Positions 11,075 through 22,146 are shown, counted from the stretch's first letter. The stretch: 64,000 nucleotides of DNA from Bedellia somnulentella (GCA_963576735.1 OY755174.1:6820001-6884000); one strand, 5' to 3'. A program made the numbers and translations. The notes: generated by a model not told the origin, from the sequence alone.

Positions 11075-11192
11075 AATTTTACTGATTGCATTTTTGGCAT
11101 CAGTATCGATCCCTAATCACCACCTGATAGTTATTTTGAAAATATATTTCATGTACAGAATTGACCTCTCTACAGATTTATTATAAGTATAG
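10218..11192 (+). repeat. Dispersed repeat with (GACA)n, copy 1
   Basis: Starts tggatcgtcccagcttcgca and ends ttataagtatag after ttgacctctctacagattta. An internal GACA microsatellite lies at about 11036-11070. It matches 35177-37044 almost base for base apart from an 871-base insertion there. Short inverted ends (tatact / agtata) are visible. It is non-coding; I know this sequence type as common in Lepidoptera but cannot place it in a superfamily. Confidence 0.8.
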
Positions 11193-11550
11193 ATATTTCT
11201 CTATTCAAAATACTGCATGAATAAATATATAAATATTATACGGACATATTATACAAAGATCAAGCTAGCTCCAAACTGAGTAAAACTTGGTTTGGTTAAG
11301 TATGGGATACTAACTCAAGGATATATGGAATATAATACACATAAAAATAACATCCAAGACTAAGAAACAATAATGTATACTCAGCTCGCAGCGGGGATCT
11401 ATCCCTCAACCACCTGACCCAGAAGCTGGTCACTAGACGTCGGTCGTCAAATATTCCCCTCGTGTTACATCAATTTAAAATGCAGTGATTTACTCGAATA
11501 TGCGAATTCTTATTCAATATAGTATGGATATGGCGACTCGCACGCACACT

Positions 11551-11655
11551 AAGCCAACTTAGGGTTATTGTTGGGCGATGCGGTTGGGGACCCATCTCCA
11601 ACAACTTTTTATTTACAATCTTTTCCCCACTTGAAATCTAAAAGTGGTTAATATT
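11551..11655 (+). repeat. RTE-tailed SINE fragment
   Basis: Only the core survives (gggcgatgcggttggggacc, then tcttttccccacttgaa and aaaagtgg); head and tail are lost. Confidence 0.7.
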
Positions 11656-11709
11656 CAATAGTTTTTCTATATTATACTTATGATAGTCCTACGAAAAAAG
11701 TGATATCAC

Positions 11710-11799
11710 CTCTCCTTGAAACACGCCCGCCGACACGGCTCCGTTGGGCACCTCTCCGTGTTCACACTCCATCCACACCAACTTTCCATCGATCACTGT
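11710..11799 (-). CDS. DM9-domain protein, exon 2
   Basis: Thirty codons in phase 0 between acceptor ctgcagag and donor gtgatatc. The peptide TVIDGKLVWMECEHGEVPNG then AVSAGVFQGE is the region that precedes repeat 1 in DM9 proteins (W-x-x-x-x-H-G-x-V-P-x-G-A-V). An acceptor two bases earlier exists but would break the frame with the neighbours. Confidence 0.7.
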
Positions 11800-12208
11800 C
11801 TCTGCAGGACAATCTAACAAAAGAGGTATCTTCGCATTACTCAGAAATTCTATTTACCAATAAACATAAATATATGTATTTAATTATCTTACTAGACTTG
11901 ATTGTTGAATCAAAATTTTCTTGCCAACATATGAGAAAGTGTTTGTCGTATTTGAACCAACCATTTGCGTATTTTATTATGTTCAACATTGGAAGTCTGC
12001 AATTAGATAAAATATTTTAATTGTGTATCTACGCAGGCAATACTGTTTACTAATCAATATTTAAATAACTCACTTGTATTTTTCTAGGTCCATTGATGAT
12101 ACCAATAGTGATTTAATCTAAATTAACAAAAAATAAAGTTACGTTAGTGAAAATTATAATAGTAATAAAGCATCCATTAGAATCACTGCGAAGTTTTGTA
12201 ACACTCAC

Positions 12209-12307
12209 CATTGAATTTAGCCACCTGTTCCAAATATACAATGTATCAAAAGTTTTTAGCAACTCCATTGGAAGATTGCGCGAGACTTCTCTATATTGTA
12301 TCGGTTC
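12209..12307 (-). CDS. DM9 gene, probable upstream exon 1
   Basis: Acceptor actttacag and donor ATG|gtgagtgt enclose 33 codons that are open only in the phase that joins exon 2 (EPIQYREVSRNLPMELL ...). Since it begins at an acceptor, a further 5' exon with the start codon should exist; Met at codon 14 is an alternative. I give it less weight than the DM9 exons because the peptide carries no recognised motif. Confidence 0.5.
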
Positions 12308-12404
12308 CTGTAAAGTTAAAGCAAGGACTACATTAATATAATATTACAACAATATATTGTTTATATTTGTGCACTTTGAATGCCCCATAGCAAATTACTT
12401 GTAC

Positions 12405-12527
12405 CTATGGCTACCTTCGAGGATTCGTTGATTAGTTGAGAATATATCTATATACCAATACGTTAAGCGAAAAAGGGCCATACTCTCTTATGACACCCGA
12501 GGGTAGAAAGCCGGCACTACAGAATTT
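12405..12527. repeat. Rearranged SINE pieces
   Basis: 12405-12450 resembles the plus-strand SINE tail (ggctaccttcgaggatt), whereas 12470-12527 is a minus-strand SINE head (gacacccgagggtagaaagc then cggcactaca). Two pieces in opposite orientation suggest an inversion or two old insertions. Confidence 0.5.
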
Positions 12528-12624
12528 AAACATTAACAATACAATTATAACTAATCAAACATTAAAAATATTTTAAAGGTTATCTACAGTAATGAATGAG
12601 ATATTTATATTTCTTGTCAACTAA

Positions 12625-12873
12625 GTTAGAATGCTGGCTACTACCTCTACCCCTACCCCTTTCTACCCACGGGTGTCGTGAGAGGCGACTAAGGGTATGG
12701 GGCTTTTGGTTTTAGGCCGATGAGGTAGGAGACCCATCACCAACGATATTTATTTCTACCATCTTTTCCCCTATCAACTTACAAATGTGGCTGAGTAGTT
12801 TCCAGCTCTGAAGCTCTGGCTACCCCTTTTTGGGATTTATGGCCTTGAGTATATTCATGTATATATGTATGTT
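12625..12873 (+). repeat. RTE-tailed SINE copy
   Basis: Head eroded at the 5' end, core motifs intact (gtcgtgagaggcgactaagg, gagacccatcacc), tail ggccttgagtatattcatg and short TATG repeats. Confidence 0.8.
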
Positions 12874-13779
12874 AAATTAGTAAAAATATTTCGTTTTGAT
12901 TATAGCTGAAATACTTTAATACGTGATAATGTGACAAAGTATTGTAACTAACTGCAGGATACATAAAGTTGATTTGTTAATAAAGAAAAAAATAATATTA
13001 TATTATTTAAACAAAATAATAAATAATTAATTTATAGATAGTAGATTTTTATTGACGCGAGATTCGGGAGGAGATTTTTATTGAAGTAATATATTTATAA
13101 CACTGAACGTCATGTCTGCCCTCCGTTAACTAAAAGGTCGTTAAGCCACATACGGTCGATTTTTAGTTTTAAATGCCATCTTACATAGAAAAAAAAACTC
13201 TATCGATCTGGCTTACAGACGTTTTTGCAACGTTTTTAGTTTAGAAGATAGTTTAAGAAAAATAGACGTTAACTACAACAAATTCTATGTGAAACAATGC
13301 TAAAATGACGTTAACTGTAAAAACTTAGGTAAATGGTCAGATGCAGCCCTTTACGCCATCCATGCACAAAAATTGTCTTGCACGTTACATAACAAAAACC
13401 ACATTAACTGAGTTTACTTCACTATAAAACAGTTAGGATGCTATAGCGATATTTATGTCAAGAGTTATTTATTTAGATCACGATGACATACTACACTAAA
13501 AAGTTACTTTACTAAAATCCTTTACTACACAGACGTTAAACACTCTTAACGGTTTTATTGTGTAGGATGATTGAAACATAATAATTATATTTACTTTTTT
13601 CAAACCCTTTATCGGCTTTTAAATACTCCTTGAAATTAAAAGCTGTATGTATCCTTTACACTAGAAAGACGTTAAGCTACAATACTAAGCTAAAAAGTCA
13701 CATTTTGATCTCACCGGGTGAGCCCCGCTGCGCGATCCCCCCACCCAGTGTCGCCAAGACCGTGATTGTGAGACAGAAC

Positions 13780-14230
13780 AGAACCACACTACAGACGGGA
13801 ACATGCACCATTTAGGCGATATCTGCCAAGTGATCTTAATATCACCATGATGCACGACAATTATTGTAAAGCTTATCCTAATCAAGTTGTGTCCTATGAG
13901 TTGTACCGAAAACATGTCAAAAAAATGAATATATCTTTCACATGGCTTGGTAATGAAGAATGTGAGTCATGTGAGGCTTACGATTTACACAAAATGCAGA
14001 CTTCGCATGATGCAACTGGCCAGCTGGAAGTAGAATGCAGTACTTGCGTAGAATTCGGGAAACATCGTGAGAAATATACAAAAGCAAGACAGCTTTATAG
14101 TTACCACAGAACTATTGAGCAGAATAAGAAAAAAATATTTTATACTGCAGATCTAGAAAAAGTTATTATGTTACCGAGAATGGAAACATTCCAATCAGTT
14201 ATATTTGCTCAGAGACTCGTGGTTTTTAAC
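13780..14230 (+). pseudogene. Transposase-like protein, N-terminal part
   Basis: Open from about 13780; the frame reads APFRRYLPSDLNITMMHDNY, then a Cys-rich segment (NEECESCEAYDLHKM ... VECSTCVEFGKHREKY) and FYTADLEKVIMLPRM, ending in RLVVFN. This order (Cys/His pair region, then a D-L-x-x-V strand, then R-L-x-x-F-N) is that of a large family of uncharacterised arthropod and cnidarian transposon proteins. The frame is cut at about 14230 by a LINE; the continuation QTFAPVG is found at 14826. The likely N-terminus upstream is lost. Confidence 0.65.
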
Positions 14231-14825
14231 AATACTCAATACTCAATAGATTTATTGCGTTCCACAATGGTTTTCTTAGATGGTAGGTATGTAATTATGT
14301 TACAGCATTGTGGACCCTGTTGGGCACAGCAATTAGAGGAGAGGGCGAAGTAATTATAATTTATCATTTATTAGTAGCTCCTTAAGATTTTTTGAGAAAT
14401 TAGCTATAGTGGCTTCCTCTCTTAGAGGTTTTGGCAGTTTATTATAAATTTTTATTGCCATAGAATGTGGACTAGATGCGCGCATTGCAAGGTTAGAGGT
14501 AGGCAGAGTCAACTTGTCTCTGTTACGAAGTGTAATGCTAATAGGTACATTTTGCTTGGTAGGAAATAGATTAGGGTTATTTTTCACATGTTTGCAGATC
14601 TCAAATATGTAGATGGAAGGTAGTGTTAGCAATTTGAGTTCTTTGAAATGGGGTCTACAGCTGTCCGTTTGTTTTATATTTACTAAAATTCGTATGAGTC
14701 TTTTTTGCAGTATAAGTAATGTAGGTGCGTCGAAGCTATTTCCCCAGAGAATTATTCAGTAATTAAACCATGCGTATGCATAGGCAAAATATGCTGCTAA
14801 TGCTGTTTTCAAGTCGGTCGTTTTC
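14231..14825 (-). mobile_element. 5'-truncated LINE inserted in the transposase ORF
   Basis: Read on the minus strand: KTALAAYFAYAYAWFNY, WGNSFDAPTLLILQKRLIR, DSCRPHFKELKLLTLPSIYI, then KIYNKLPKPLREEA and a stop at 14354, the C-terminal end of a Jockey/CR1-like RT protein with one in-frame stop. The 3' UTR carries AATAAA and ends in tandem attgagt units. Both borders are defined by the interrupted transposase frame (RLVVFN before, QTFAPVG after). Confidence 0.8.
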
Positions 14826-15570
14826 AAACCAAACCTTTGCGCCAGTAGGAACAATCTCGAATTCGAGCAAACCCATAACTGTTTTATGGAATGATTCAAT
14901 CTCGGGGAGAAAACAAGAAGACATAATGAGTGCATTTGGTGACAAAAATTTAAATATTTGGGTGGACAGGACAACTGTAGTTCGCAAAACAAGAACTGGC
15001 TGTTGTTTGGTCAACTCAGATTTGATCTGCACAAACAACATCTCTTTATTTTATTTCGAACCCGGGCACACCTACGTTAGTTCTGACCAAGTGCACAAAC
15101 AAGTAGAACAAGCTATGATAAAGATGGGCAGGCTGTATGATTTCATAGATTTTACTGAAGCTGTTGCATCCATAAATAATGGAAAAGTATCGGTTGAATC
15201 ACTGTTACCACAATTTTTTTTAAACGTGCCTAATTTTATTTCTGACAGGCGCATTCAAAAGTCAAATCCAAGAGCTTATCTTAAAAACATGGTACAAATA
15301 TCTTTCCGACGTAATAATTTCGGTCTGCTTTACAAAAGCGATTTTGATGATGAGTTTACGCCATTACAATTTATGAACGACAAGTACTTAAAAAATCCAA
15401 ATGCTTTTACTATTACTTTCCGTTCACTGAGAAAAGCTGGTACTATAAACAAATTAGGCTCTATAATACCCCCACATAAAATGCTATTTTGGAATAATTT
15501 GCCAACTAGTAATTCTAGTGATCTCTTAGTTTTTTCGCAACATGGAAGTGACAATTACGTAAAAGACTGA
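14826..15570 (+). pseudogene. Transposase-like protein, C-terminal part
   Basis: Continues the frame broken at 14230: QTFAPVGTISNSS, then VLWNDSISGRKQEDIMSAF, FYFEPGHTYVSSDQVHKQVE, and a C-terminal region ending LVFSQHGSDNYVKD. The segments match, in order, the W-x-x-x-x-x-G-R-x-x-x-D-I and F-x-x-G-H-T-x-x-x-x-D-x-x-H blocks of the same uncharacterised transposon family, the latter likely part of the RNase H-like fold. No stop or frameshift within this half, so the element was intact until the LINE landed. Confidence 0.65.
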
Positions 15571-16684
15571 AGTGATATTGATTTTACATATTATTTTAAT
15601 CCAGTTTTTTTGACTTAAGTAAATGACTGATATGACTGAGTTCCTAGATTGTCAATAACAAAAAATATTATTAAAATAACACTATATTACCTCGAATAAT
15701 GTGATAAATAAATAAGACTTATTTTTAAGGGGTTATTGTGATAAAATTACATGTTAAGCGAGATGTTCATTTATTACCTTAAGTCATTGTTAATAGTTTT
15801 TGATAAATTTAAATTTTATAGCAATTTTATTAGTTATTAAAAGATGTTATGTTGTTCCTAAAAGTTGAATAACCATAAATACATATCTAACTTTTCCAGA
15901 ATATCAGTAAATTATCATTGTAATTCGTTAAGTGCCATATTCTTGGAAATTGAAATATTAAGGTTAAAGTGCAATATTATGTTGTTTTTCATGTCCAAGT
16001 CCATTATTTACAGAAGTATAAGTCTGATACTTAAATTGTATTTTTTATAAACACTGCTTTATTTAAATAAACAGTTAATTACTGCATTACATTTCTTTTA
16101 ATAAGTTAACATATCCATCACAAAGTACATAGCTAAAACACCGTTTTCATTCCAGGTTTCGAGCTTAACTACTTTATAGAGTAGTAATTATAAGATGAAA
16201 TACCATTGCTAAAAAATAAAATCGTGCTTAAGCCAAAAAACTTGACTATAAAGCAGGTAAACTACTGTAGAGATCTTTTAGTGAGGTTTCATATCAATTA
16301 ACTTAAATAAATACTTAGCTTTACAGTCGTTAAGTATCTTAGCGACCATTTAGCGGAGGAGTTGCAGATAAATTCCAACGTTAAAAAATCTAGATACATG
16401 TTAACATATAATTCCTACACTAAACAGTCGTTAGGGTATACTTAGTGACCTTTAAGTAAAGTGTTTGAGTAAAGTTTGGATAGAATTTTACACAGCTAAA
16501 AAGCCAAAAGGGTTTTTTTTTAAATTTAAACCTAGTTTTTACAAATCATTATTTCGTGATTCGATGGCAAATGAAAAAAGCTTTCTTTACGTTTTCGTTT
16601 TTTTTTAATACGATAAATAACTTCGAAATGGCATTAATTCTAATTTTTTCCCACGTTTTTTGCACTTATCTCAAAACTAGGTTT
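15571..16684. other. Non-coding 3' part of the TIR transposon
   Basis: AT-rich, no coding signal. It holds subterminal repeats of the cgttaa type near 16326 and 16426 and runs into the right terminal inverted repeat. Confidence 0.5.
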
Positions 16685-16723
16685 TGTGGCTTAACGATCT
16701 TTTAGTTAACGGAGGGCAGATGT

Positions 16724-18389
16724 CATAAGTATATCACGGACGGTTTTATACCTGCATTCCTAGTGAGATAGTAACGAATCGCTTTCGTATATCTATGTAT
16801 ATAATTATATCACTAGGGATAGGGATATAACTAAATAACGACTTCATCTATCTTACTCTGACATACACAATTTAGCACATTTATAGTTTATATTAAAAAT
16901 GAGTGTCAATTCAAGGAAATTATGGTTGATTTTCGATTACTGGACGACCCCTAGTTCAATATTTTACAATATATATAATATTGTTTAAATAACAAAATTT
17001 TGTTGTTTCAAACTTCAGTGATGTTAGCGCCATCTATGCATGCAACAGAACACGAAAATGACCCGAGATAACGTGACGTAAGAGATATTCGTACACGTGG
17101 TTTTATATTTTAAGTACCAATTTTTGTACTCTTATTAAAATTAAGTCTCTTATAGACGGAATCATGAAAATGAAATGATTATTTCATTCAATTAATGATA
17201 TTACCAGTAAATAAGAGCTAAATTATGCTTAACTAGCAACGCCATCTAATATTGATGCTTTGAATTATTAGTAACATTACTACCATTAAATACAGAATGC
17301 TATGAAACGTGCTCTGAGTTGTATTGTAATAAATGTTCTTATCACATTTTAAAGTAGTATAAACGTTATATAGCAGATGCCACTATGCGACAAATATCTA
17401 CATCGCGGTATCGAAATTTTTATTTCTTGGTATATATAGTTTTGACTCACATGTTTCATCAAGACCTTACTTCATAGGATCATTTCTATAGTAAGCTCTT
17501 CCCGAGATTTTCACAATATGTGAGACCGGACCCAGTCGCGTTGATGAGACGTGGCGCGGCACCCTGAGCGTGAGGCAGGCGATGACCTTCATGGTCATTT
17601 GCTATCGATGATCGTTCACCTCTTGTCGCAAGACGCGAGGCGTGGGGTGTTGACGCTGTCTGAGCGGCTGTTTTAATTATCTAATGAATGAATGAAATGT
17701 TTCGGCAAGACAGTATATATACTGAACTTGTACTGTGTTAGTATATCATGTCATGAATGATTGATCCAAATGTCGATACGATTGTCGATTTCGGTCTTCC
17801 TTCTAGCATTAACATATTCTATCGTAATTTATGTCTTTGTCTTAGTTTAGAGTTACGCATAGGCAATCAATCGTATATGGTTATTAATAGAGATCTATAT
17901 TTATTGCCAGCCAAATTAATGTTCAAGCAAGAAATAATTTTATACTCCGAACAGAAAATTAAGAAGTTTCCAGAACTCTCGAATGTTTTTTTCGTGGTTC
18001 ATACTTTGTATGGTGGTGTTATGAATAGAAATAAGCAGTAATTTTATTTTAATCATCTATTAAATTTATATGGCGGTGTTTAAAAAACTAAGGGATAGAG
18101 TAAATAGTTCTGCAGATATAATGCTCTTTAAGTAGTTTATATAAAAAACTAATCTCTCTTATATATACTTTTAGTCCCTTTGATCGTCCAGCAGTAGTCA
18201 GCCTATATTGGAAAAGCTTTGTTGTCTTTGAAATCCCATGTAGGAGCTTTACTCAATTGTATCCTTTATGGCCCATACTTTCTCTGCTTGCGATGTCAAT
18301 AGGAGATAGTTAAATTACGAAGCAAAATAAAAATAGTTTTTGATTTTGCTTTGTAATTTATTTATATGTATCACACAGCAGGCAGTTTA
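16724..18389. other. Intergenic DNA between two minus-strand genes
   Basis: No gene recognised. Contains a GC-rich patch at about 17515-17660 with a short open frame (VDETWRGTLSVRQAMTF), unlike its AT-rich surroundings, and a chance 94-codon ORF at 17757-18041 with no motif. Scattered gcgccatcta motifs suggest decayed repeats. Confidence 0.5.
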
Positions 18390-18406
18390 CATGTTCAAAC
18401 ATCATA

Positions 18407-18412
18407 TTTATT
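18407..18412 (-). terminator. Polyadenylation signal AATAAA of the modular gene
   Basis: AATAAA on the minus strand, 54 bases after the stop codon at 18466-18468. The distance fits a short 3' UTR. Confidence 0.6.
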
Positions 18413-18465
18413 ATAAAGTAAATGAAAGCCATCCTATTCAGTGTGTTGACAACTTGCACAATTAG

Positions 18466-18534
18466 TTATCTTGTTACTACATCTACACTTAATTTAGAAG
18501 GCAAATTCCAAAAATCCACCGTAGGGTGGAGAAG
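18466..18534 (-). CDS. Modular gene, terminal exon 28
   Basis: Acceptor gacttag, then 22 codons LLHPTVDFWNLPSK ... DVVTR and TAA. It opens in phase 0, as exon 27 requires. A polyadenylation signal follows. Confidence 0.6.
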   Translation of the reverse strand, partial: LLHPTVDFWNLPSKLSVDVVTR

Positions 18535-18743
18535 CTAAGTCAAATCATTTACCCCAAACAGAGTAGATATTAGGAATTCACAAAATAATTTACTTCTAAA
18601 TGTCTTCCCCGCGTAGGTACATATAATTTTTCTATTTATGCCTATAGATAGTACAGATACCTCCCTTAATAAACCTTGGCTATGATGTGTCCAATTATTG
18701 TACCTACTTGTTGTCGACATAGGTCGAATTATGAAGGTATAAA

Positions 18744-18993
18744 CGTGTAGTGCCGGCTTAGAATGTCGCTACCCCTTCCTACCCACGGGTGTCGTAAGAA
18801 GCGACTAAGGGTATTGGGGCTTTTTATTGGATTTTTGGGCGATGCGGTTGGAGACCCATCACCAAAAACCTTTATTTTACTATCTTTTCCCCACACAACT
18901 TCCAAAAGTGGCTGAGGAATTTATATTTCCTTGGCTCTGGCTACCCCTTCGAGGGAATTACAGCCGTGAGTATATGTATGTATGTATGTATGT
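18744..18993 (+). repeat. RTE-tailed SINE copy, full length
   Basis: Complete head (cgtgtagtgccggcttagaa), core and tail (cagccgtgagtatatgtatg, five TATG units). It lies in the last intron of the modular gene, antisense to it. Confidence 0.9.
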
Positions 18994-19060
18994 GTACCGA
19001 TACCTACAAAACATTTATTCATTTTTAAAATAACACTAATATCTATCCAATATGACAAAC

Positions 19061-19173
19061 CTCATCCTCAATATCCTTGTTGTTCTGCAGGAGCACGTGA
19101 CGAGAATACTTGTAAAACCGCCTCCATTGCGACGATTCTTTCATCAAAACTCGGTGGAAACTCCTCCAAGGTT
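19061..19173 (-). CDS. Modular gene, exon 27
   Basis: Acceptor acttttaatag, donor GAG|gtttgt. Encodes EPWRSFHRVLMKESSQWRRF then YKYSRHVLLQNNKDIEDE, a basic, amphipathic stretch. 113 nt, opening in phase 1 and closing in phase 0. Confidence 0.6.
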
Positions 19174-19227
19174 CTATTAAAAGTGACAAAATAGCGTATA
19201 AACATTTTCAAAATGCTACATAAATTA

Positions 19228-19650
19228 TAACATCAGTGGAGGGAGACTACGGAGGACAAATTTATATAAAATGGATAGTGTGCTCAAAAGGAAGGCGTCT
19301 GAAGTACATACATACATACACTCATGGCCATAAATCCTAGGAAGGTTCAGCCAGTGCTCCAGAGCTAGAAACTCTTCGGCCACATTTGGAAGTTAATAGG
19401 AAGACAAGATGGTAGAAATAAAGTATCCTTGGTGTTGGGTCTCTAACCGCATCGCCCAAAAACCACTTAAAAAAAGGGGTAGAAAGGGGTAATAACAATA
19501 ACATTCTAAGCCAGCACTAAACGGCGTCTGAAGTGTGAAGACTAAAGAGCATGCATGAAAATACTTACGGTTTCCCACCATTGTACAAAGTGACAATCGA
19601 TTGCCTCTGTCTCACCAAACGGAACTTATGGCGTCAGTATATGTTGTATG
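19228..19650 (+). repeat. RTE LINE 3' fragment split by a SINE
   Basis: 19228-19305 and 19535-19650 together match the last 200 bases of the RTE copies (tgtgctcaaaaggaaggcgt; then gagcatgcatgaaaa, cctctgtctcacc, and a TATG-type tail). The SINE between them is flanked by a 12-base duplication. Confidence 0.75.
19306..19522 (-). repeat. SINE inserted in an RTE fragment, 12-bp duplication
   Basis: A minus-strand copy from catacatacatac tail to cattctaagccagcacta head. The flanks are ggcgtctgaagt on both sides (19294-19305 and 19523-19534), the target duplication of target-primed insertion. Confidence 0.9.
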
Positions 19651-19803
19651 TACATAAAAATCAACATTTTCTATTTTGATAGTCGGTCAATTAGAATAAT
19701 ATGACATTTATTTCAGGCAATAAGACCCTTATAATATTAATAAGACTTATTCGAGTTAGAAGTTTTTGACAAAGTATTATATTAGGCAGATAATGATACT
19801 CAC

Positions 19804-19947
19804 CGAGATCGAAGATATTGTTTTTAACATAGTGGACAGCAAGTGAAAAGTTTTTATTGATCCAGTCCCGCCATGCCTTTTCATTCCACAATAGGTTGAC
19901 CATCGGCGTACATTTCGAAGTTTCACATATCGGTATCAACGGAATGT
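19804..19947 (-). CDS. Modular gene, exon 26
   Basis: Acceptor ttattttttag, donor CTCG|gtgagt. Encodes DIPLIPICETSKCTPMVNLL then WNEKAWRDWINKNFSLAVHY; two Cys and several Trp. It follows the Cys-rich exon 25 in phase. Confidence 0.7.
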
Positions 19948-20248
19948 CTAAAAAATAACAGTAATATCGTTTACAAAAGCAACGTTTTTAGGAGCAATGT
20001 GTATAGATACATAATATGAGAAAATTTAAGGTTAAAAGGACATAATCATATACATAATTATTGGTTACTTGTAAATCCCGTACAAGGTTGTTGCTTCTTT
20101 TTTATAAAGTTACCACAATTTTCTTCTCTTAGTTACGAGGTTAAGATATCAGCCTTTACATTATATTAATTCTATGTTAAATAAACAGGGGCAGGAATGG
20201 TTTCAACTGAAATGTGAAGAAAACAAACCTCTCAAAAGCAAAACTCAC

Positions 20249-20830
20249 CATTAATTACCGTCCTATAGAATCGGGAAGCGGTCTTTTTCAAACTAATGGT
20301 GCTAGTTCTGGAAGGCGTTCTGTGTCGCCCAGGCCTAATATGTTTCGTGAAAACGCAAGGTTTTCGCTTATCGTGCATGTTTCTGATATCAGAACTCGAA
20401 ATCCGACGATGCTCACTTTCTAAGTTATCACTATTTGTGATCACCGTTGTTAAAGAACTGGTTTTATCCCATTCTTCTGTAAAGTTACTCGTGACAGGAG
20501 CATCTGTTTCAGATACTTCTGGTATGTTGGAATACTCCCTCTGGGGTATATCGGTTTTGTACATGCTGCTATAAGTTGGAACATTATTGGAGCTTTGCAC
20601 GAAATAGATTATTTCGGCATTCTCATCACAGGGACATTTTTCTGCTGGTGTCACTCTAGTTAGGCATGCTTTTGATCTGCAATCTCTTCTTATAATTTCC
20701 ACCCCAGCATCCAAAGTATGTGTAGGACATGTTGCTTTTGGATTATTTATGACTCGTCGTAGTATTTCCTCATCCCATAGTTCGCATTGGCAGCAAGCGT
20801 GCTGGTAGCATCGGCAAATTTTAATGACAC
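20249..20830 (-). CDS. Modular gene, Cys-rich exon 25
   Basis: The largest exon, 582 nt. Acceptor cgaatatttcag, donor AATG|gtgagt. It starts VIKICRCYQHACCQCELWDE, with later CPTH, RRDCRSKACLTR and EKCPCDEN: at least nine Cys in the first 75 residues, arranged like a small disulfide-bonded or metal-binding domain. The remainder is Ser/Thr/Glu-rich and then basic (HDKRKPCVFTKHIRPGRHRT). I do not recognise the Cys pattern. The antisense ORFs over this exon are shadows. Confidence 0.7.
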
Positions 20831-21440
20831 CTGAAATATTCGAACAATGTTGCTGTTAACCTGAATATAAATTAAACATCTGCAATTACAACAATCCAGA
20901 CCAGTAGCGAGGATTAGTGGTATGACGCTAATTTGAAAACGGACAGTGTGTGTGTATGCTGAACTGACAGTATATAACATACTCGTATTTGACATATGCG
21001 GCTGTGTGTTTTATATTATAATGTGCGAATGTACGAAGGGTCCTAGATTGACTTTGAAAGTGCGCCAATCGGGTGTTATGCACCCACTGTCTGGATTTTT
21101 AGTAGGTATATATGCAGGGCAATAAATACCGAAATAGCCTCAGCTTCAGTAGGATCATAAAATAATATATTGGGTAATGGGTAATGGGTATCGAGCCACG
21201 TTCCCCAAAATGACTTAAAAAATCCCCAAATCACTTAGTGTCTTTTTAAAACACCCGCTGGAACTTCTGCCTTTGCTATTGTTAGCCAACACACAAAGCT
21301 ATATATAAATTAATGTACTAATACAGCTTTATACAAAGCAAGGCAAACAATATTTCATTTGTAATCCATACAAATTACGATTTTTCACAGATCTTGTATT
21401 ATGTTGTAACTACGTTCATACTGTCGTCTGTTTTACTTAC
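20831..21440. other. Intron 24, nothing recognised
   Basis: No repeat or gene recognised beyond a triple gggtaat unit at about 21174. Confidence 0.4.
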
Positions 21441-21491
21441 GTTTATGGAAGAATGCCACTGACAAGTAATCCGAAACGATGGGTACAAGTG
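21441..21491 (-). CDS. Modular gene, exon 24 (C type)
   Basis: 51 nt; encodes LVPIVSDYLSVAFFHK. Same length and phase (1 to 1) as the five other C exons; the ...YL... core recurs in exons 9 and 13. Confidence 0.65.
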
Positions 21492-22146
21492 CTGAAAAGA
21501 TAAATTTTATATGATCAGAAACTGAGGGTATTAAGATATGGGATTGAATCAGGCGTTACTTTGCGGAAATCCAAAGCAATATTATTTAGTATTTAGCGGA
21601 ATTAAGCGAAGAAATTACTAATATTAGTATTGAGGGTATTAAATAGAATATTGTTAAACACATATTTATGCTATAAGCGTTGTGATGTTACTAAAATCAC
21701 AATTTGCAAAAAGAAGCGTGCGCGCCCATGTTTGTTATTATTCTGAAAGTAATAACAATAGTATTATATATAAATGGAAAAGTATTTGGTACACACAGTA
21801 CATTATGATTCAAGTTAGCAAAGGTTATTCATTGCATTAGAGCTGAATTAATAATTTACTCACATGTATGATACGACAATTTTCAACACACTTGTGAAAA
21901 GTTAGTTACTTATTATTACATAAAACTTTATTTTAGATATTAAGATATGTTAAAATAAGAAATGATTTAAATAAAATCAACATTTAATACAGCTATATAA
22001 GCTGCAAATCTATGTTTATGTACTTAGACGGACGGTTTTGTTTTTCTATACCACCTATTTTCTGACATGAAGGTGGTCAAGTTTTTTTGTCATATCTTGC
22101 AGCACCATAGTTTTACTAAGTTACCATCAAATTCATAAAAACTGAC

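Larger units (their letters stand above)
13116..16719 (+). mobile_element. 3.6-kb TIR DNA transposon with unclassified transposase
   Basis: Terminal inverted repeats of 35 bases with one mismatch (13116-13150 and 16685-16719, both starting ctgccctccgttaac). ATGT lies on each side (13112-13115 and 16720-16723), a 4-base target duplication. The motif (a/c)agNcgttaa recurs inside both ends (about 13530, 13666, 16326, 16426), as subterminal repeats do. The only coding sequence is the transposase-like ORF split by a LINE. A 4-base duplication is known for Chapaev, Sola and some Academ elements; I do not commit to one. Confidence 0.8.

Noticed and set aside
13685..15254. Minus-strand ORFs opposite the TIR transposon
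   Set aside because: Shadows of the transposase frame, apart from the LINE part at 14354-14632, which is annotated.
17757..18041. 94-codon plus-strand ORF
   Set aside because: No motif, AT-rich codons, no splice or promoter context; length expected by chance.
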